In this document: piece after piece, positions 25,862 through 35,294 of the stretch | Position numbering within the stretch: position 1 is the stretch's first letter | How the letters are laid out: each line of letters begins with the position of its first letter | DNA from: Candidatus Bathyarchaeota archaeon | GTDB taxonomy: Archaea > Thermoproteota > Bathyarchaeia > TCS64 | Reading direction: 5' to 3' | Length of the DNA stretch: 64,000 nucleotides | Assembly (NCBI GenBank): GCA_030739585.1 | Contig: JASLYX010000002.1 | Span: 186,001-250,000 of the forward strand | Translations under genes and position numbers: made by a program | The notes under the pieces: model-generated | Told to the model about the DNA's origin: nothing | Databases searched by the model: none | The model's input: only the letters and a program-made list of their open reading frames with translations

Positions 25862-26518
25862 ATGGCATTCCAACTCTCGGGGCTGGTCTTCGCTTTCTCC
25901 GCCGGCGTCTTCTCCCTCTTCTCTCCATGCAGTTATGCTCTTCTCCCCGGATATGTTTCCTACTACCTGGGTGCTGAGTTCGGGGTCGTGAAGGCCCTCA
26001 CCGGGGGCCTCGCATGTACTTTGGGGCTCATTACTGTTTTCGCCGTTGTAGGAGGACTTGCCTCGAGCCTCGGGGAACTCGTCCCCCAGATCATACCACA
26101 GTTGGACATCGTAGCCGGAATCATCATCATTATAATGGGGCTAAGGAACCTCTTAGACCTCAAGATGCCATTCATCTACCCTGACATCATGCCATCCGTG
26201 AAGCAGGGATTTCTAGGCCTATACATCTTTGGCATAGTCTATGGGCTTGTAGGGGTGGGATGCTCCGCCCCCATCTTCGTCAGCGTTCTCTTCTACTCCA
26301 TGTCCAAGGGGATCTTCTATGGGGTCCTCAGCTTCATCACCTACGCCTTGGGTATGGGGGTACCCCTAATCGTAACCACGGTCCTCCTCTCCCAGGCTAG
26401 GGATTATCTAATTCAGAGGATTAACATGGCCACGGAGAGGATCCAGCGATCCAGTGGAGCGGTCCTCATCATAGTGGGGCTCTACCTTATCTACTTCTAC
26501 TATGCCACCTATCTTTGA
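25862..26518 (+). CDS. CcdA-type transmembrane thiol-electron carrier
   Basis: A 218-residue integral membrane protein with about six helices of the DsbD/CcdA family. The conserved cysteines are visible in helix 1 (LFSPCSYALLPGY) and helix 4 (VGVGCSAPIF), each followed by proline-containing segments typical of the family. It moves reducing equivalents from cytoplasmic thioredoxin to an external thioredoxin-like protein, here most likely the TlpA-like protein encoded just upstream in the same operon. Length and helix number match short CcdA proteins. The DUF362 gene follows 29 bases later and may be co-transcribed. Confidence 0.88.
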   Translation: MAFQLSGLVFAFSAGVFSLFSPCSYALLPGYVSYYLGAEFGVVKALTGGLACTLGLITVFAVVGGLASSLGELVPQIIPQLDIVAGIIIIIMGLRNLLDLKMPFIYPDIMPSVKQGFLGLYIFGIVYGLVGVGCSAPIFVSVLFYSMSKGIFYGVLSFITYALGMGVPLIVTTVLLSQARDYLIQRINMATERIQRSSGAVLIIVGLYLIYFYYATYL

Positions 26519-26547
26519 GCGTTTGGTCAAGGATTATTAATATCTAA

Positions 26548-27708
26548 ATGGAATCAGTGATCAGTATCTACACTTTAATTGAGGACGGAATCATGTACGA
26601 CGTATTGGAATTAGAGCTCAAAGAGGCAAAGGCTGCGAGCAAGATACCCTCTGACATCTTCGTAGTCAAGAACACAGATGGCAAAGATGGTGGATTCAAG
26701 AGACTTATAGACCTAATGGGGGAGAAAGGCATTGATTTCTACGGAATGGTGCAATCTGACTCTATAGTCCTCCTCAAGGTCAATTCCCAATGGGACCAAC
26801 GGGGTGGCACTAACACAGACCTCGTTAAGGCGATTATTGAAGCCATCGTTTCGCATCCTGATGGTTTCACTGGGGAGGTGGTCATCGCCGACAACGGTCA
26901 GGCCCAGTATGGCTCGACGCGCCACGGGGGGAGCTTTGATTATGAGGTGAATAACGCCGAGGACAGGGCCCAGTCAAACCGTGTCGTCGCCGAGTCCTTC
27001 CCAGGATACAGGGTCTCCACATATCTTTGGGATGAGATAACCTCGAACGAGGTGGGGGAATACTCGGAGGGAGATGATTGTGACGGCTATGTAATCCAGA
27101 GCTTCGCTGACTCAATCACGGGGATCAGGGTCTCCTACCCTAAGTTTAAGACGGCTCACGGCACTTTGACCAGCTTCAAGGAGGGGGTTTGGGACCCAGA
27201 GACCAAGACCTACGACTCCAATAGGCTGAAACTCATCAACGTTCCCGTGCTCAAGGCCCACTTTATCTATGGTGTTACTGGTTGTGTCAAGCACTACATG
27301 GGAGTAGTGAGCGACAAGCTACAAGGTGGTGGCGCCCACAGGAGCGTTCGGACCGGAGGAATGGGGATCCAGATCGCCCGGACCCGGGCCCCCGACCTCA
27401 ACGTTCTTGACGCTATCTGGGTCAACTCTACCCCCGGGAAGGGGCCCCGGTGCAACGACGACGACGCAACGAGACTCAACATTATCATGGCTAGCACCGA
27501 TCCGTGCGCCATGGATGCCTGGGCTACTCGGAACGTTCTGATGCAAGCCGCGAGGCTTCAGGGACACGAGGAACTTTCCAAGCTCGACCTTAGTAATGAT
27601 GATCCCGAATCCCACGGAAAGTGGTTAAGACTTTCCGCTGAGAAGCTAAGGGAGGCGGGTCACAATGCGGTTCTTGATAAGGAAAAAATGAACGTCTATA
27701 TCACGTGA
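26548..27708 (+). CDS. DUF362 family protein
   Basis: A 386-residue soluble protein of the DUF362 family. The conserved central segments VKNTDGKDGG, VLLKVNSQWD, VIADNGQAQ, VPVLKAHFIYGVTGCVKHYMG and the late STDPCAMDAWATRNVL are recognisable. No ferredoxin-like cysteine clusters are fused to it, unlike many DUF362 proteins. The biochemical role of the family is not established; members often sit near redox and cofactor genes, and here the TlpA/CcdA pair precedes it closely. An in-frame ATG at 26593 is an alternative start that would drop the first 15 residues. Confidence 0.78.
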   Translation: MESVISIYTLIEDGIMYDVLELELKEAKAASKIPSDIFVVKNTDGKDGGFKRLIDLMGEKGIDFYGMVQSDSIVLLKVNSQWDQRGGTNTDLVKAIIEAIVSHPDGFTGEVVIADNGQAQYGSTRHGGSFDYEVNNAEDRAQSNRVVAESFPGYRVSTYLWDEITSNEVGEYSEGDDCDGYVIQSFADSITGIRVSYPKFKTAHGTLTSFKEGVWDPETKTYDSNRLKLINVPVLKAHFIYGVTGCVKHYMGVVSDKLQGGGAHRSVRTGGMGIQIARTRAPDLNVLDAIWVNSTPGKGPRCNDDDATRLNIIMASTDPCAMDAWATRNVLMQAARLQGHEELSKLDLSNDDPESHGKWLRLSAEKLREAGHNAVLDKEKMNVYIT

Positions 27709-27734
27709 GCCTCAGCTGAGGCGCTTTCTCTTCC

Positions 27735-28976
27735 TTACATGGTTCTAAGCTGCCTCTTCGCCAGCGTAGGCCCAACTGATGAGACAAAGATAATAGTCAA
27801 CAAGACGATGAGATAGGCAAAGTTCTTGTAGATATCGAGGTCAAGGTGTTGCCCCATGGGATCCAGGAGCCCTGGTAGCTCACTTAAAACCAGGGCTGAG
27901 GTCCCTTGGAGATAGATCACTCTGCTTAACACCCTCTCCCCCACGGTGAAGTTGAGGAGGCTCCCCACTCCTGAGGCCACCATGTAACGTACGCAAAGCA
28001 TCAGAGTAACAATCCCTAGGGCCACCAGAGAGTACTCTAGGCTCAGCTCCACTGTGAGCCCGAGGTAAACGAAGAAGAAGGCCTTGATCAGGAATGTAAT
28101 TTCCATATTAAACTCTCGGATCCTTTTCTTATTGATCCTGACCTTACGGTTGGATCCTATCTTTCGGGAGATGTATCGATAATTGGTGATAGTTAGCCCA
28201 AAGGCGAGGGCTGTTATTGGGCCTCCTCCGGTGCCCGCGATCGATTCAGAGGCGATATAGATAGGGAAAAGGGCCGCTACTGTCATCATATAGTTGAAGG
28301 GCCTGCCCCAGAGGAAGTTGAGGACTTCAGCCCACAGCAGCCCTACTATAAGGCCGAAGAGGATCGAGACCGTGAATGTGAACACAATGTCCTTGAACCC
28401 ATCCTCAAGGCTGAGCCCAGGGGACATTATCATTCGGATAAGAGTGACGCAGGCCACCACCTTAATAGGGTCGCTGATAGTCGATTCTAATTTCAGGACG
28501 ATCCCTTCATCCTCAATGAATGGGATCAGCGTCTTGAGCTGGTCTAGGATCCCCGTTACGGAGATACCTCCGAGTCCCCCTATCATCGCCCCCAACAGTA
28601 AACCTTCTAGAAGCTTGAAATGTTGGGGGAAGAGGAAGCTCACAGAGAAACCTATGATAAAGGTGACGGCGAGGAATGTGGTCATGGAGAGGATTAGGGC
28701 TTTAACCGCTGTCCTCATCACTGATGAAATGTCGACGTTGATTCCCGTATCAAAACTAAAGATAGAGACCGTGACTAAGATTAACAGGGGAAAGATCGAC
28801 ATGAAAGTCCCGATCTCAAAAAAGCCCAGTACCGGACCTATGAGATAGCCAAATCCAAGGAGCCAGACGATATCGGGAATCCGGGTCTTTGCGTAGAAAA
28901 GGTTGCTGATGTAGCTTAAAAAGAGGGTCGCGGAGATAAGTATAAGGAAGCTCTGAACGAAACTCTGGGTTACCAT
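27735..28976 (-). CDS. Cation:proton antiporter (CPA family, NhaP/Kef-like)
   Basis: A 413-residue polytopic membrane protein with about twelve helices. The central segment GLGGISVTGILDQL and the acidic SFDTGINVD near residue 75 lie where CPA-family exchangers place their ion-binding region. No cytoplasmic TrkA-type domain is attached. It should exchange Na+ or K+ for protons; the ion cannot be decided. It is convergent with the DUF362 gene (26-base gap) and has no co-transcribed partner. Confidence 0.8.
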   Translation of the reverse strand: MVTQSFVQSFLILISATLFLSYISNLFYAKTRIPDIVWLLGFGYLIGPVLGFFEIGTFMSIFPLLILVTVSIFSFDTGINVDISSVMRTAVKALILSMTTFLAVTFIIGFSVSFLFPQHFKLLEGLLLGAMIGGLGGISVTGILDQLKTLIPFIEDEGIVLKLESTISDPIKVVACVTLIRMIMSPGLSLEDGFKDIVFTFTVSILFGLIVGLLWAEVLNFLWGRPFNYMMTVAALFPIYIASESIAGTGGGPITALAFGLTITNYRYISRKIGSNRKVRINKKRIREFNMEITFLIKAFFFVYLGLTVELSLEYSLVALGIVTLMLCVRYMVASGVGSLLNFTVGERVLSRVIYLQGTSALVLSELPGLLDPMGQHLDLDIYKNFAYLIVLLTIIFVSSVGPTLAKRQLRTM

Positions 28977-29492
28977 ACTGCCTCACAATTTACTCCCATT
29001 TAAGACTCTGATACACGAATCAGGATTAATTCGATATTTAGCATCTGGAAGAGTCAGTGTAAAAAGGTTACTTGACCGAGAAAGATAGTTTATCGACCCG
29101 TTTTTCCAACTATCACAAAGGAAAACTATTTTCTTTGATATCAACCTGAACGGAAAATACAAAGATGGAATTACATGGGACATGATATCTGGTCCCAAGG
29201 GGCGTCCTCTAACATCTTCCATGTACTCGTTTTCGACGCCATTTTCATCTTCCAGGCGCGTGTGTGGAAATATCAGTCAGAAAATGGCTAAAGGGCACTG
29301 AACAAGTTTCTCTTCTGTTTCCAAGGCCTATGTTGCTTGCTGGTCTTGCACCAACGGCTTAATCTTAGATGTTATCGGCTTTATCATGTATCGGTAAAAA
29401 CAGAGATACGATAACCAAGTATAGATAAAAGTACTAGGCTCTACAATGTTTCGAACGGCCACGAATGAAGATGATTTAATTTCCGTTATCCT
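28977..29492. other. Intergenic stretch, no convincing gene
   Basis: About 515 bases. A minus-strand frame at 28983-29222 (79 codons) is open but has no ribosome-binding site or family resemblance. The AT-rich part near 29380-29480 has no inverted repeat that I could see. Confidence 0.4.
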
Positions 29493-29756
29493 TTATTCAT
29501 CGAGTAATTGGGGAATCAGGACCTCGACGATATAGTGAGTCATAGCGGGAGGCCTGATGACTGAGTTTGTGGTCTCAATAAACTTGTCAACACTTTCGCT
29601 CTCTATGATCCAAGTAAAGTTAAACTTTTGACCCATTGGTCCATAAAGGCCCTTAAAGATCATACCGTGCTTCCTGCAAGCTTCCTTGAATTGATTGTTC
29701 CATCTCCTAAGCTCCTTGCCGGAGGAGTTCCAGTCAAAAAAGACAAGAATTATCAT
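29493..29756 (-). CDS. Small hypothetical protein, probable ferredoxin-like fold
   Basis: An 87-residue protein with alternating strands and helices: MIILVFFDW, a helix with FKEACRKHG, a strand FTWIIESES, a helix KFIETTNSV and a final strand YIVEVLIPQ. This beta-alpha-beta pattern resembles small dimeric alpha-beta barrel proteins of the DUF3303 kind, but I do not recognise the exact family. A TATA-like AGTATTTACTT lies about 25-35 bases upstream (near 29783-29793), consistent with a leaderless single-gene transcript. Function unknown. Confidence 0.6.
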   Translation of the reverse strand: MIILVFFDWNSSGKELRRWNNQFKEACRKHGMIFKGLYGPMGQKFNFTWIIESESVDKFIETTNSVIRPPAMTHYIVEVLIPQLLDE

Positions 29757-30121
29757 TCAGCACGAAACAAACGCTGAGAAGTAAATACTTTTCGTTTTTG
29801 ATCCATAATCTCACGAGTATCAGCCCTCTTCAGCTATGACGAGGGTCCTAGCAGTAATGAGGAGTAGGGGTATATTATGAGGAACACGTTCACGAACCTG
29901 TAAAACAATAATTGGGGCAGCGGGAACGAGTTCTCGAGTGAGAGTCAACTTTGTGGGCAATTGACTTAGGAAATTTCAAACTATAGCCTGGAACATATGC
30001 GTCGGTCCCAAGTGATATCCCCTACAGGACCCAAAGTGAAGAAAGGTCCACTCGCCTTTGAGGTCTTCTTACCTAAGATGTTCAAAGCGAGTGTTAATCA
30101 CAGTTAGGTTTTTTTCATTAA
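29757..30121. other. Intergenic stretch, no gene seen
   Basis: About 365 bases. Apart from the promoter of the small gene at its left end, nothing coherent is visible. Confidence 0.5.
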
Positions 30122-31432
30122 CTAAATGGCGAAGACGGCATACCGCAAATACAAGTAAAACGTGGATATGATGAAATATAGTATGGTGAGGGTCGATCCC
30201 AGCTTCAGGAACATTGTGAAGCTAATGGGGTATCCTTCTTGCTCCGAAATCCCAATAGTGATTACATTACTCGGGGACCCGATTGGAGTCATATTTCCTC
30301 CCAGATTTGCCCCTATCACCAGTCCCCACCAGAGCAGCTTTGAGGTCGCATTTGCCGCAAGATCCCTCACGATTGGAGACAGGGAGGAGGAGAGGGGGAT
30401 ATTATCCACAACCGAGGAGACGAACCCTGAGAGCCACATCAGGTTTATGGAGGCGTAAAGTGGGTCAGCTCCAATGAGGTTCGAGAGCCACACTGCGAGG
30501 GCGCCAATTACACCGATTTCATTTAGGCCATTGATCATGATAAAAAGCCCTGCGAGGAAGAAGATTGTGGACCAATCTACCTCCCTGAGCACCCCCTGGG
30601 GTTCACGGGTTTGGTTGAACATCATAAGTAAACCCCCCGTCAATGCGATGAATGCGGGGGTCAGATTAAAGACTTCGTAGGTCATGAAGCCTATAATCGT
30701 AAGTACTAGTATCGCTGCAGCAGAGGCGCTACTTTGGTTGATTCCGTCAACTTTTAGGCCGCTCACCTCTATGGCCCTGTCGATCCATTCATCAAACTCC
30801 ATATCCTTGAATTCATCCATGGGTTGGGGAGTGAAATCCTTCTTGAAGAGTCGGACGAAAATGATTAGTGTTGTTATATAGAGGATGATCCCAAGGGGCA
30901 TTATGTGAACTATGAAATCCATAAAACTGAGATTCCCCTCAATTCCGATGATGATGTTGGGAATAGACCCCGTCCAGAGGGTCATCCCTCCTATGTTGAT
31001 TACTACCGCCTGGAAAATCATGAGGATCTGAGGCCTGATTTTTAGGCTCCGTGCCATCGTAATAGTGATGCTCGCCATGATCAGCATCGCCCCAATGTTG
31101 CTCACGAAGATTGCGAGGAAAACCGTGAAGGAGAGCAGTATCGCTGCGAAGGCGGTGGGGGTTTTAGAGTTCTTCATTATTTTGGCCGCTAGAAATTGAA
31201 ATAGCCCTGACCTTTCAGCCCCTCGTACGAGGAGAAATAGCCCTAACACCACAGCCAAGATCTCCATGTCTAATAAGTCTCGTGCGATGATGTCCTCCGG
31301 TTTGATCGCACCTAAAATAACGAAGATCAACGCGCCTAGCATAGAAGCGTAGGTCCGGTGGATTGCTTCAATTGCAATTAGTATGAAAACGACAACAAAT
31401 ACGAGAACCGCGAGACCTTGGGAAACCGTCAT
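30122..31432 (-). CDS. ArsB/NhaD-type ion transporter (citrate transporter-like domain)
   Basis: A 436-residue membrane protein with about 11-12 helices of the ion transporter superfamily. Typical segments are SNIGAMLIMASIT near residue 105, VDNIPLSSSLSPIV near 345 and ANLGGNMTPIGSPSNVI near 375-391, the paired re-entrant motifs of the ArsB/NhaD/SLC13 group. Substrate could be arsenite, Na+/H+ or a dicarboxylate. Its start overlaps the stop of a coiled-coil protein by four bases (ATGA), so the two are translationally coupled, an unusual pairing for this family. Confidence 0.82.
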   Translation of the reverse strand: MTVSQGLAVLVFVVVFILIAIEAIHRTYASMLGALIFVILGAIKPEDIIARDLLDMEILAVVLGLFLLVRGAERSGLFQFLAAKIMKNSKTPTAFAAILLSFTVFLAIFVSNIGAMLIMASITITMARSLKIRPQILMIFQAVVINIGGMTLWTGSIPNIIIGIEGNLSFMDFIVHIMPLGIILYITTLIIFVRLFKKDFTPQPMDEFKDMEFDEWIDRAIEVSGLKVDGINQSSASAAAILVLTIIGFMTYEVFNLTPAFIALTGGLLMMFNQTREPQGVLREVDWSTIFFLAGLFIMINGLNEIGVIGALAVWLSNLIGADPLYASINLMWLSGFVSSVVDNIPLSSSLSPIVRDLAANATSKLLWWGLVIGANLGGNMTPIGSPSNVITIGISEQEGYPISFTMFLKLGSTLTILYFIISTFYLYLRYAVFAI

Positions 31433-31884
31433 TCTTCTATTTTCTCATCCGTTTCGTTTTTCCCCGGGCGCATATTAATGGTTAACCGCTTATATTCAGA
31501 CATAAGCTGGTCTAGTGTGTACTTTCTGAGCTTGACAACGAGGCTCCAGCGGTTGCTAATTTCATCATCAAACGTCTCAATCCTACTGGTAAGGATCGTA
31601 AGGGTCTCGTCAAGGCTGTCCAACTGCCCTGTCAAGGTCTCGATGTCATCTTTAACCTTGATGTGCTCCTTTTTATCCTGAGCCGAGATATTCTCTATCT
31701 CCGCTTTCAGGTTTGTATTTAGCTCCCCGATCTGAGTTGCTATATCCTCCAAGTCCGCCTTCAGGCTGATGTTCTGCCGGCTAAAGGAGGTTTTTAGACT
31801 TTTTTTGACTTCATCTAATGGTTCCTCGAGTTCTTGCTTCACAATTGCCCTGATTCGTTCTTCTTCTCTCATCTGTACCCCCAT
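31429..31884 (-). CDS. Coiled-coil protein coupled to the ion transporter
   Basis: A 151-residue soluble protein that is nearly all helical. Heptad spacing of Leu, Ile and Val runs from about residue 10 to 105 (for example VKKSLKTSF, IGELNTNLKAEIENI, VKDDIETLTGQLDSLDETLTIL), so it should form a long coiled coil. There is no signal peptide or membrane helix. An in-frame ATG at 31872 is an alternative start. The four-base overlap with the transporter gene implies joint translation and suggests a structural or regulatory partner of the transporter. No known family was recognised. Confidence 0.65.
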   Translation of the reverse strand: MGVQMREEERIRAIVKQELEEPLDEVKKSLKTSFSRQNISLKADLEDIATQIGELNTNLKAEIENISAQDKKEHIKVKDDIETLTGQLDSLDETLTILTSRIETFDDEISNRWSLVVKLRKYTLDQLMSEYKRLTINMRPGKNETDEKIEE

Positions 31885-31998
31885 CTATAGCCTCCTTATG
31901 ACAATGTGTCTATCCAAAAAACATTTGTACTTAAATAAAAAAGATCCCCTCTGATAAAAGAACCAATTTTCTATGAACCTTGAGAATAATACCCTGAT

Positions 31999-33663
31999 TC
32001 AGGAGATATATCCCAGTTTCCTAAGTCTCTCCTCTATGAGTGATTTCTCCTCTTTATCGAAGCTGTATGCATCCAAATTCTGATTCGTTATTTTCTTGCC
32101 TGCCGATCTCATGGAAAACTTTGAATCATCCGTGAAGATCTCATCTAGAACTCTTCCATCCATCATATCTTGCATAGGGATTCCAAAGGAGTGTAGCAGC
32201 GTTGGTGTAATATCAAGGATAGATGCCTTCTCTACTCTGAATCCTTGTTTCACTCCAGGACCGTGGGCAATGAAGATCCCGTCTCTAGTGTGGGTCCCCT
32301 TCCATCCCGTGAGAGGGGCACCCTTTACAAAGAGCCGTTCCTCACCAACTTTGGCATCAATCTCGCACCTTCCCCCGTCTATCATGAAAACGATTTCCGG
32401 TGCCTCGTCAAGATAGGAACCAGTATAGACGTCTCGGGAACTGTACACATCGACATTAACAAGTGCTCCGGTCCTAGGGTCCTTTAGCCCTCTGAGCTTT
32501 TTCTTTAGATCTGACACGAGCTCATCCCGCTCGTTCTCTTGGACACATCCCTCTAGCATTGTCCCTTTGGTGTTGAGATAGATCTGACCGAAATGGGGAG
32601 TGTGGACGGCGCTGAACGCCCTCGTCTTTTTCCAGTTGACTCTGCCCTCAAGCCTGGCATTTGAGAGATAGGTGTAGGTATACCTCTGGAGCCTCTCAAT
32701 GCCAACCACCTTGAAGAGTGCCCCAGCTACAGGCTTTAGAAGCTCTCTCCTACCGAGGAATCTATAGAGTCTCTCTGCGATTCGCCCCAGCTTAACTATA
32801 GTCCTCTCATTGATTTTTCTCTTCGCCTTTAGGAAGCCGTTCCTGCGGAGCCACTCGTTCACGAAAAAGGTCTTTTTAAGGGGCCCGAAGCCGTGATCTG
32901 AGACCACGAAAACTGTTGTCTCCTGCCCAACTGCCTCAAGGAGTTTCCCGAGAACCTTGTCCAGTTCCTCCCAGTAAGATTCCACAGTTTCCCGTTTATT
33001 CCACAGAAGGTGGTGGATCCTGTCGGGGCTAGTGAAAACAACCATGTTGAAGTCGCATGAGATGTGCTTCATCAGATATTCCGCGGCCCTGCCCCTTTTT
33101 TTTGTGACCTTGAGGGCGTCTTTATAGAAGCTCACCTCGTCGAAGTATTGCCAACTAGGTAGATCGATCTCGTAGTCGAGACCGGATTCTAGGACCCTCT
33201 GGAGCTCTGAGGGGTAGCTGAAGGTGCTCTCACTTGAGGGCGTCATCATTCCCGTTACCATGAATCCCTCAACCTCCTCGGGAGGATATGTCCCGGGGAT
33301 GTTAATCATTCCCGTTTTTATATCGTAGCTGTTAAGGACCCTCCAGATGGGGTGGTGGTTTGAGAAACAGAAGCCGTTGGGCTCCACCCCATAGCCTGCC
33401 CGTTTCAGGAGGTCAAAGAATCCAAGCCGCCCTGGATTCATCCCTGTCATCATACTCACCCAGGCGGGGATAGTCACAGGGGGTAATGTGGAGTCGAGGT
33501 TTCCCCAGGTCCCCTCTTCCATGAGCCTCGCCAGATTCGGCAGTCTCCCATCTTCCGTGAGGGGACGGATTATGTCGAATGTGCCACCATCAAGCCCTAG
33601 GACCAAAACTTTGCGGCGTGGGAACTCGGCCTTCGACATGCTAAATTTGTGTCCCCATATCAA
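31999..33663 (-). CDS. Alkaline-phosphatase-superfamily phosphodiesterase/nucleotide pyrophosphatase-like protein (copy 1)
   Basis: A 554-residue protein of the type I phosphodiesterase/nucleotide pyrophosphatase group. The nucleophile region is GLDGGTFDIIRPL (Thr near residue 27), followed by IPAWVSMMTGMNPGRLG. Metal-binding motifs VVSDHGFGP near 255 and GTHTRDGIFIAHGPG near 455 complete the two-metal site. No signal peptide is evident, so it is probably cytoplasmic. Relatives hydrolyse phosphodiesters or transfer phospho-groups; archaeal members often sit near glycan genes. It shares its architecture with the gene at 54639-56147. It is transcribed alone, upstream of the coiled-coil/transporter pair. 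Confidence 0.82.
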   Translation of the reverse strand: MIWGHKFSMSKAEFPRRKVLVLGLDGGTFDIIRPLTEDGRLPNLARLMEEGTWGNLDSTLPPVTIPAWVSMMTGMNPGRLGFFDLLKRAGYGVEPNGFCFSNHHPIWRVLNSYDIKTGMINIPGTYPPEEVEGFMVTGMMTPSSESTFSYPSELQRVLESGLDYEIDLPSWQYFDEVSFYKDALKVTKKRGRAAEYLMKHISCDFNMVVFTSPDRIHHLLWNKRETVESYWEELDKVLGKLLEAVGQETTVFVVSDHGFGPLKKTFFVNEWLRRNGFLKAKRKINERTIVKLGRIAERLYRFLGRRELLKPVAGALFKVVGIERLQRYTYTYLSNARLEGRVNWKKTRAFSAVHTPHFGQIYLNTKGTMLEGCVQENERDELVSDLKKKLRGLKDPRTGALVNVDVYSSRDVYTGSYLDEAPEIVFMIDGGRCEIDAKVGEERLFVKGAPLTGWKGTHTRDGIFIAHGPGVKQGFRVEKASILDITPTLLHSFGIPMQDMMDGRVLDEIFTDDSKFSMRSAGKKITNQNLDAYSFDKEEKSLIEERLRKLGYIS

Positions 33664-34423
33664 ATAATAAGTCTTCAGGTAAATAACGTCATAACATTAA
33701 ATGATAGATGCGTTAAGCGATACACATTATTTTATGCACAAAATACGTTAAAATCCCCCGAGACCGGGTAGTGATCCTTGCTTTCTTCGTTTTGAACTAG
33801 GTCCTTTGAGACAAGTAGAATGGAAGCTGTGCCATAAGGACTAGCATCATCTAAGAAAGAATTACCCTTCTCCTAAAGTACGGTGTAGGAATTATATAAT
33901 AGAGATGCCTTTAGCAAAGCCAAAAAGTAACTTCTAGACTTGTAAAAAAAGAGGCCTCTTGTGACAATCCCCTGAGTTAAAATAGATATGCCTGGGGACC
34001 ACCATGAAAATTGGAAACCTCCTAGAGAACGGAACCCTCAGGTTAATAGCGATACTATGATTTAATGCTCTATAATATGTAGAATGGGAGAAAACAAGAC
34101 GCACTTGCAAAGTAAATTCATACAAGCCCTAACTTAGGAGAAGCGGGAAAAGGACTTTGTCCTAGCTATTGGCGTAGGATAGAGGGAACGATGAGCTTAG
34201 CCTTGCCGAGACTATCCTCTCTAATTAAGGGCTGACCGTACAACGTTGATTTTAAAACCTCGAAAACCTCTCCCTAGCTGATCGTGGAAACTGTTATAAA
34301 AACCGCCTATAACTTCAAAAACGATGACAGGATACTCGCTTGTACATGGTAATATATTTCAACAGTAATTTGACCGGAACTATACTTTATTGATATTAAA
34401 CAGATAATATGTGAGATAGGTTC
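33664..34423. other. Gene-free AT-rich stretch
   Basis: About 760 bases with no coherent reading frame, RNA fold or repeat that I could recognise. Composition shifts to AT-rich here and stays so to about 36.5 kb. Confidence 0.5.
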
Positions 34424-34675
34424 TCACATTTTTTCAAGGTAGGTAATATTATTGACAACAGAGACTTTTACTCTTTCGTTAATATCCCTAGCCTCAATTC
34501 TTTTGTTTAATTGAGTTCTCAGATAATTAGCGTCTTTATTTTCGACCTCAACCTTTACGAGGTTATCTGTACGACTTAGAAAGTCATCAAGAATCGGATC
34601 ATATTTGCTGCCCTTGCGGTACTTTCTCGAAGGCTTTTTTGATATTGCGTATAATTTATAATTTACCTCATTCAA
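34424..34675 (-). CDS. Small hypothetical protein
   Basis: An 83-residue basic protein. It starts MNEVNYKLYAISKKPSRKYRKG, then a mixed region with ILDDFLSRTDNLVKVEVEN, a helix DANYLRTQLNKRIEARD and a closing strand VKVSVVNNITYLEK. The alternating strand-helix-strand order and charge pattern look like a genuine small cytoplasmic protein rather than random sequence, despite the AT-rich surroundings. No family was recognised and there are no close neighbours to suggest a role. Confidence 0.5.
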   Translation of the reverse strand: MNEVNYKLYAISKKPSRKYRKGSKYDPILDDFLSRTDNLVKVEVENKDANYLRTQLNKRIEARDINERVKVSVVNNITYLEKM

Positions 34676-35184
34676 CTATAATTCACTGTGTCAAATCTGA
34701 CATTCAATCCTATTTAAATATATTCATCATCTGAAGAAGACATAACATTGTGGTTTAATACTCCATCTAATTATGTTTCTAATTTATTTTTTGAAGATAC
34801 CGAGATTTTATCGGGATAATCTACTAAATAAAAGTAGGTTATACTTATTCTAATACAATCCCCACTTTTAATATCGTTATAAATTAGGTTCAAATAATAG
34901 GAGGAACTCTATTTTTTCTATTATACATTCATATCTCTGACATAATCTCCTCTTTATTATAGATGAATAACTCTGATATTCCTTTTTTCCTATTCTTGGT
35001 ATTTTTTTTGAGGAAAAAAAATTTGAGCTAGATATATGAGGATAAATTAATTTCAGGCATCTCGTTTAATAGCTGGAATACTGGGAGGGCGGTTTAATTT
35101 TCTCCATTCCGATGAGACTTCAAGGGCGCAGTCACTCGGTAGTTATTCAACTTGTGTTGTCTGATAAACTGTGCATTGGGGTGG
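34676..35184. other. AT-rich gene-free stretch
   Basis: About 500 bases rich in A/T runs. I looked for direct or inverted repeats, replication-origin boxes and small RNAs and found none that are convincing. Confidence 0.45.
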
Positions 35185-35260
35185 TGGTGCGGCCGCCGGG
35201 ATTCGAACCCGGGTCGTCTGGATGGCAACCAGATATCTTGCCAGGCTGGACTACGGCCGC
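35185..35260 (-). tRNA. tRNA-Gly (GCC anticodon)
   Basis: A 76-nt intronless tRNA with an encoded CCA. The acceptor stem GCGGCCG pairs perfectly with CGGCCGC, the anticodon stem TCTGG with CCAGA, and the T arm CCGGG-TTCGAAT-CCCGG is canonical. The anticodon loop TTGCCAT gives GCC, which reads GGC and GGT glycine codons. Confidence 0.95.
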
Positions 35261-35284
35261 TGGCATCCCTCATATGATCTTGTA

Positions 35285-35294
35285 GAATATTAAT
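35285..35294 (-). promoter_or_regulatory. TATA box of tRNA-Gly
   Basis: TTAATATTCT on the minus strand, 25-34 bases upstream of the tRNA 5' end at 35260. Confidence 0.5.

Noticed and set aside
28983-29222. 79-codon minus-strand frame
   Set aside because: No ribosome-binding site, no recognisable domain, and unconvincing residue pattern.
34676-35184. Replication origin or CRISPR array in the AT-rich region
   Set aside because: No regularly spaced repeats, no origin-recognition-box inverted repeats and no orc1/cdc6 gene nearby.
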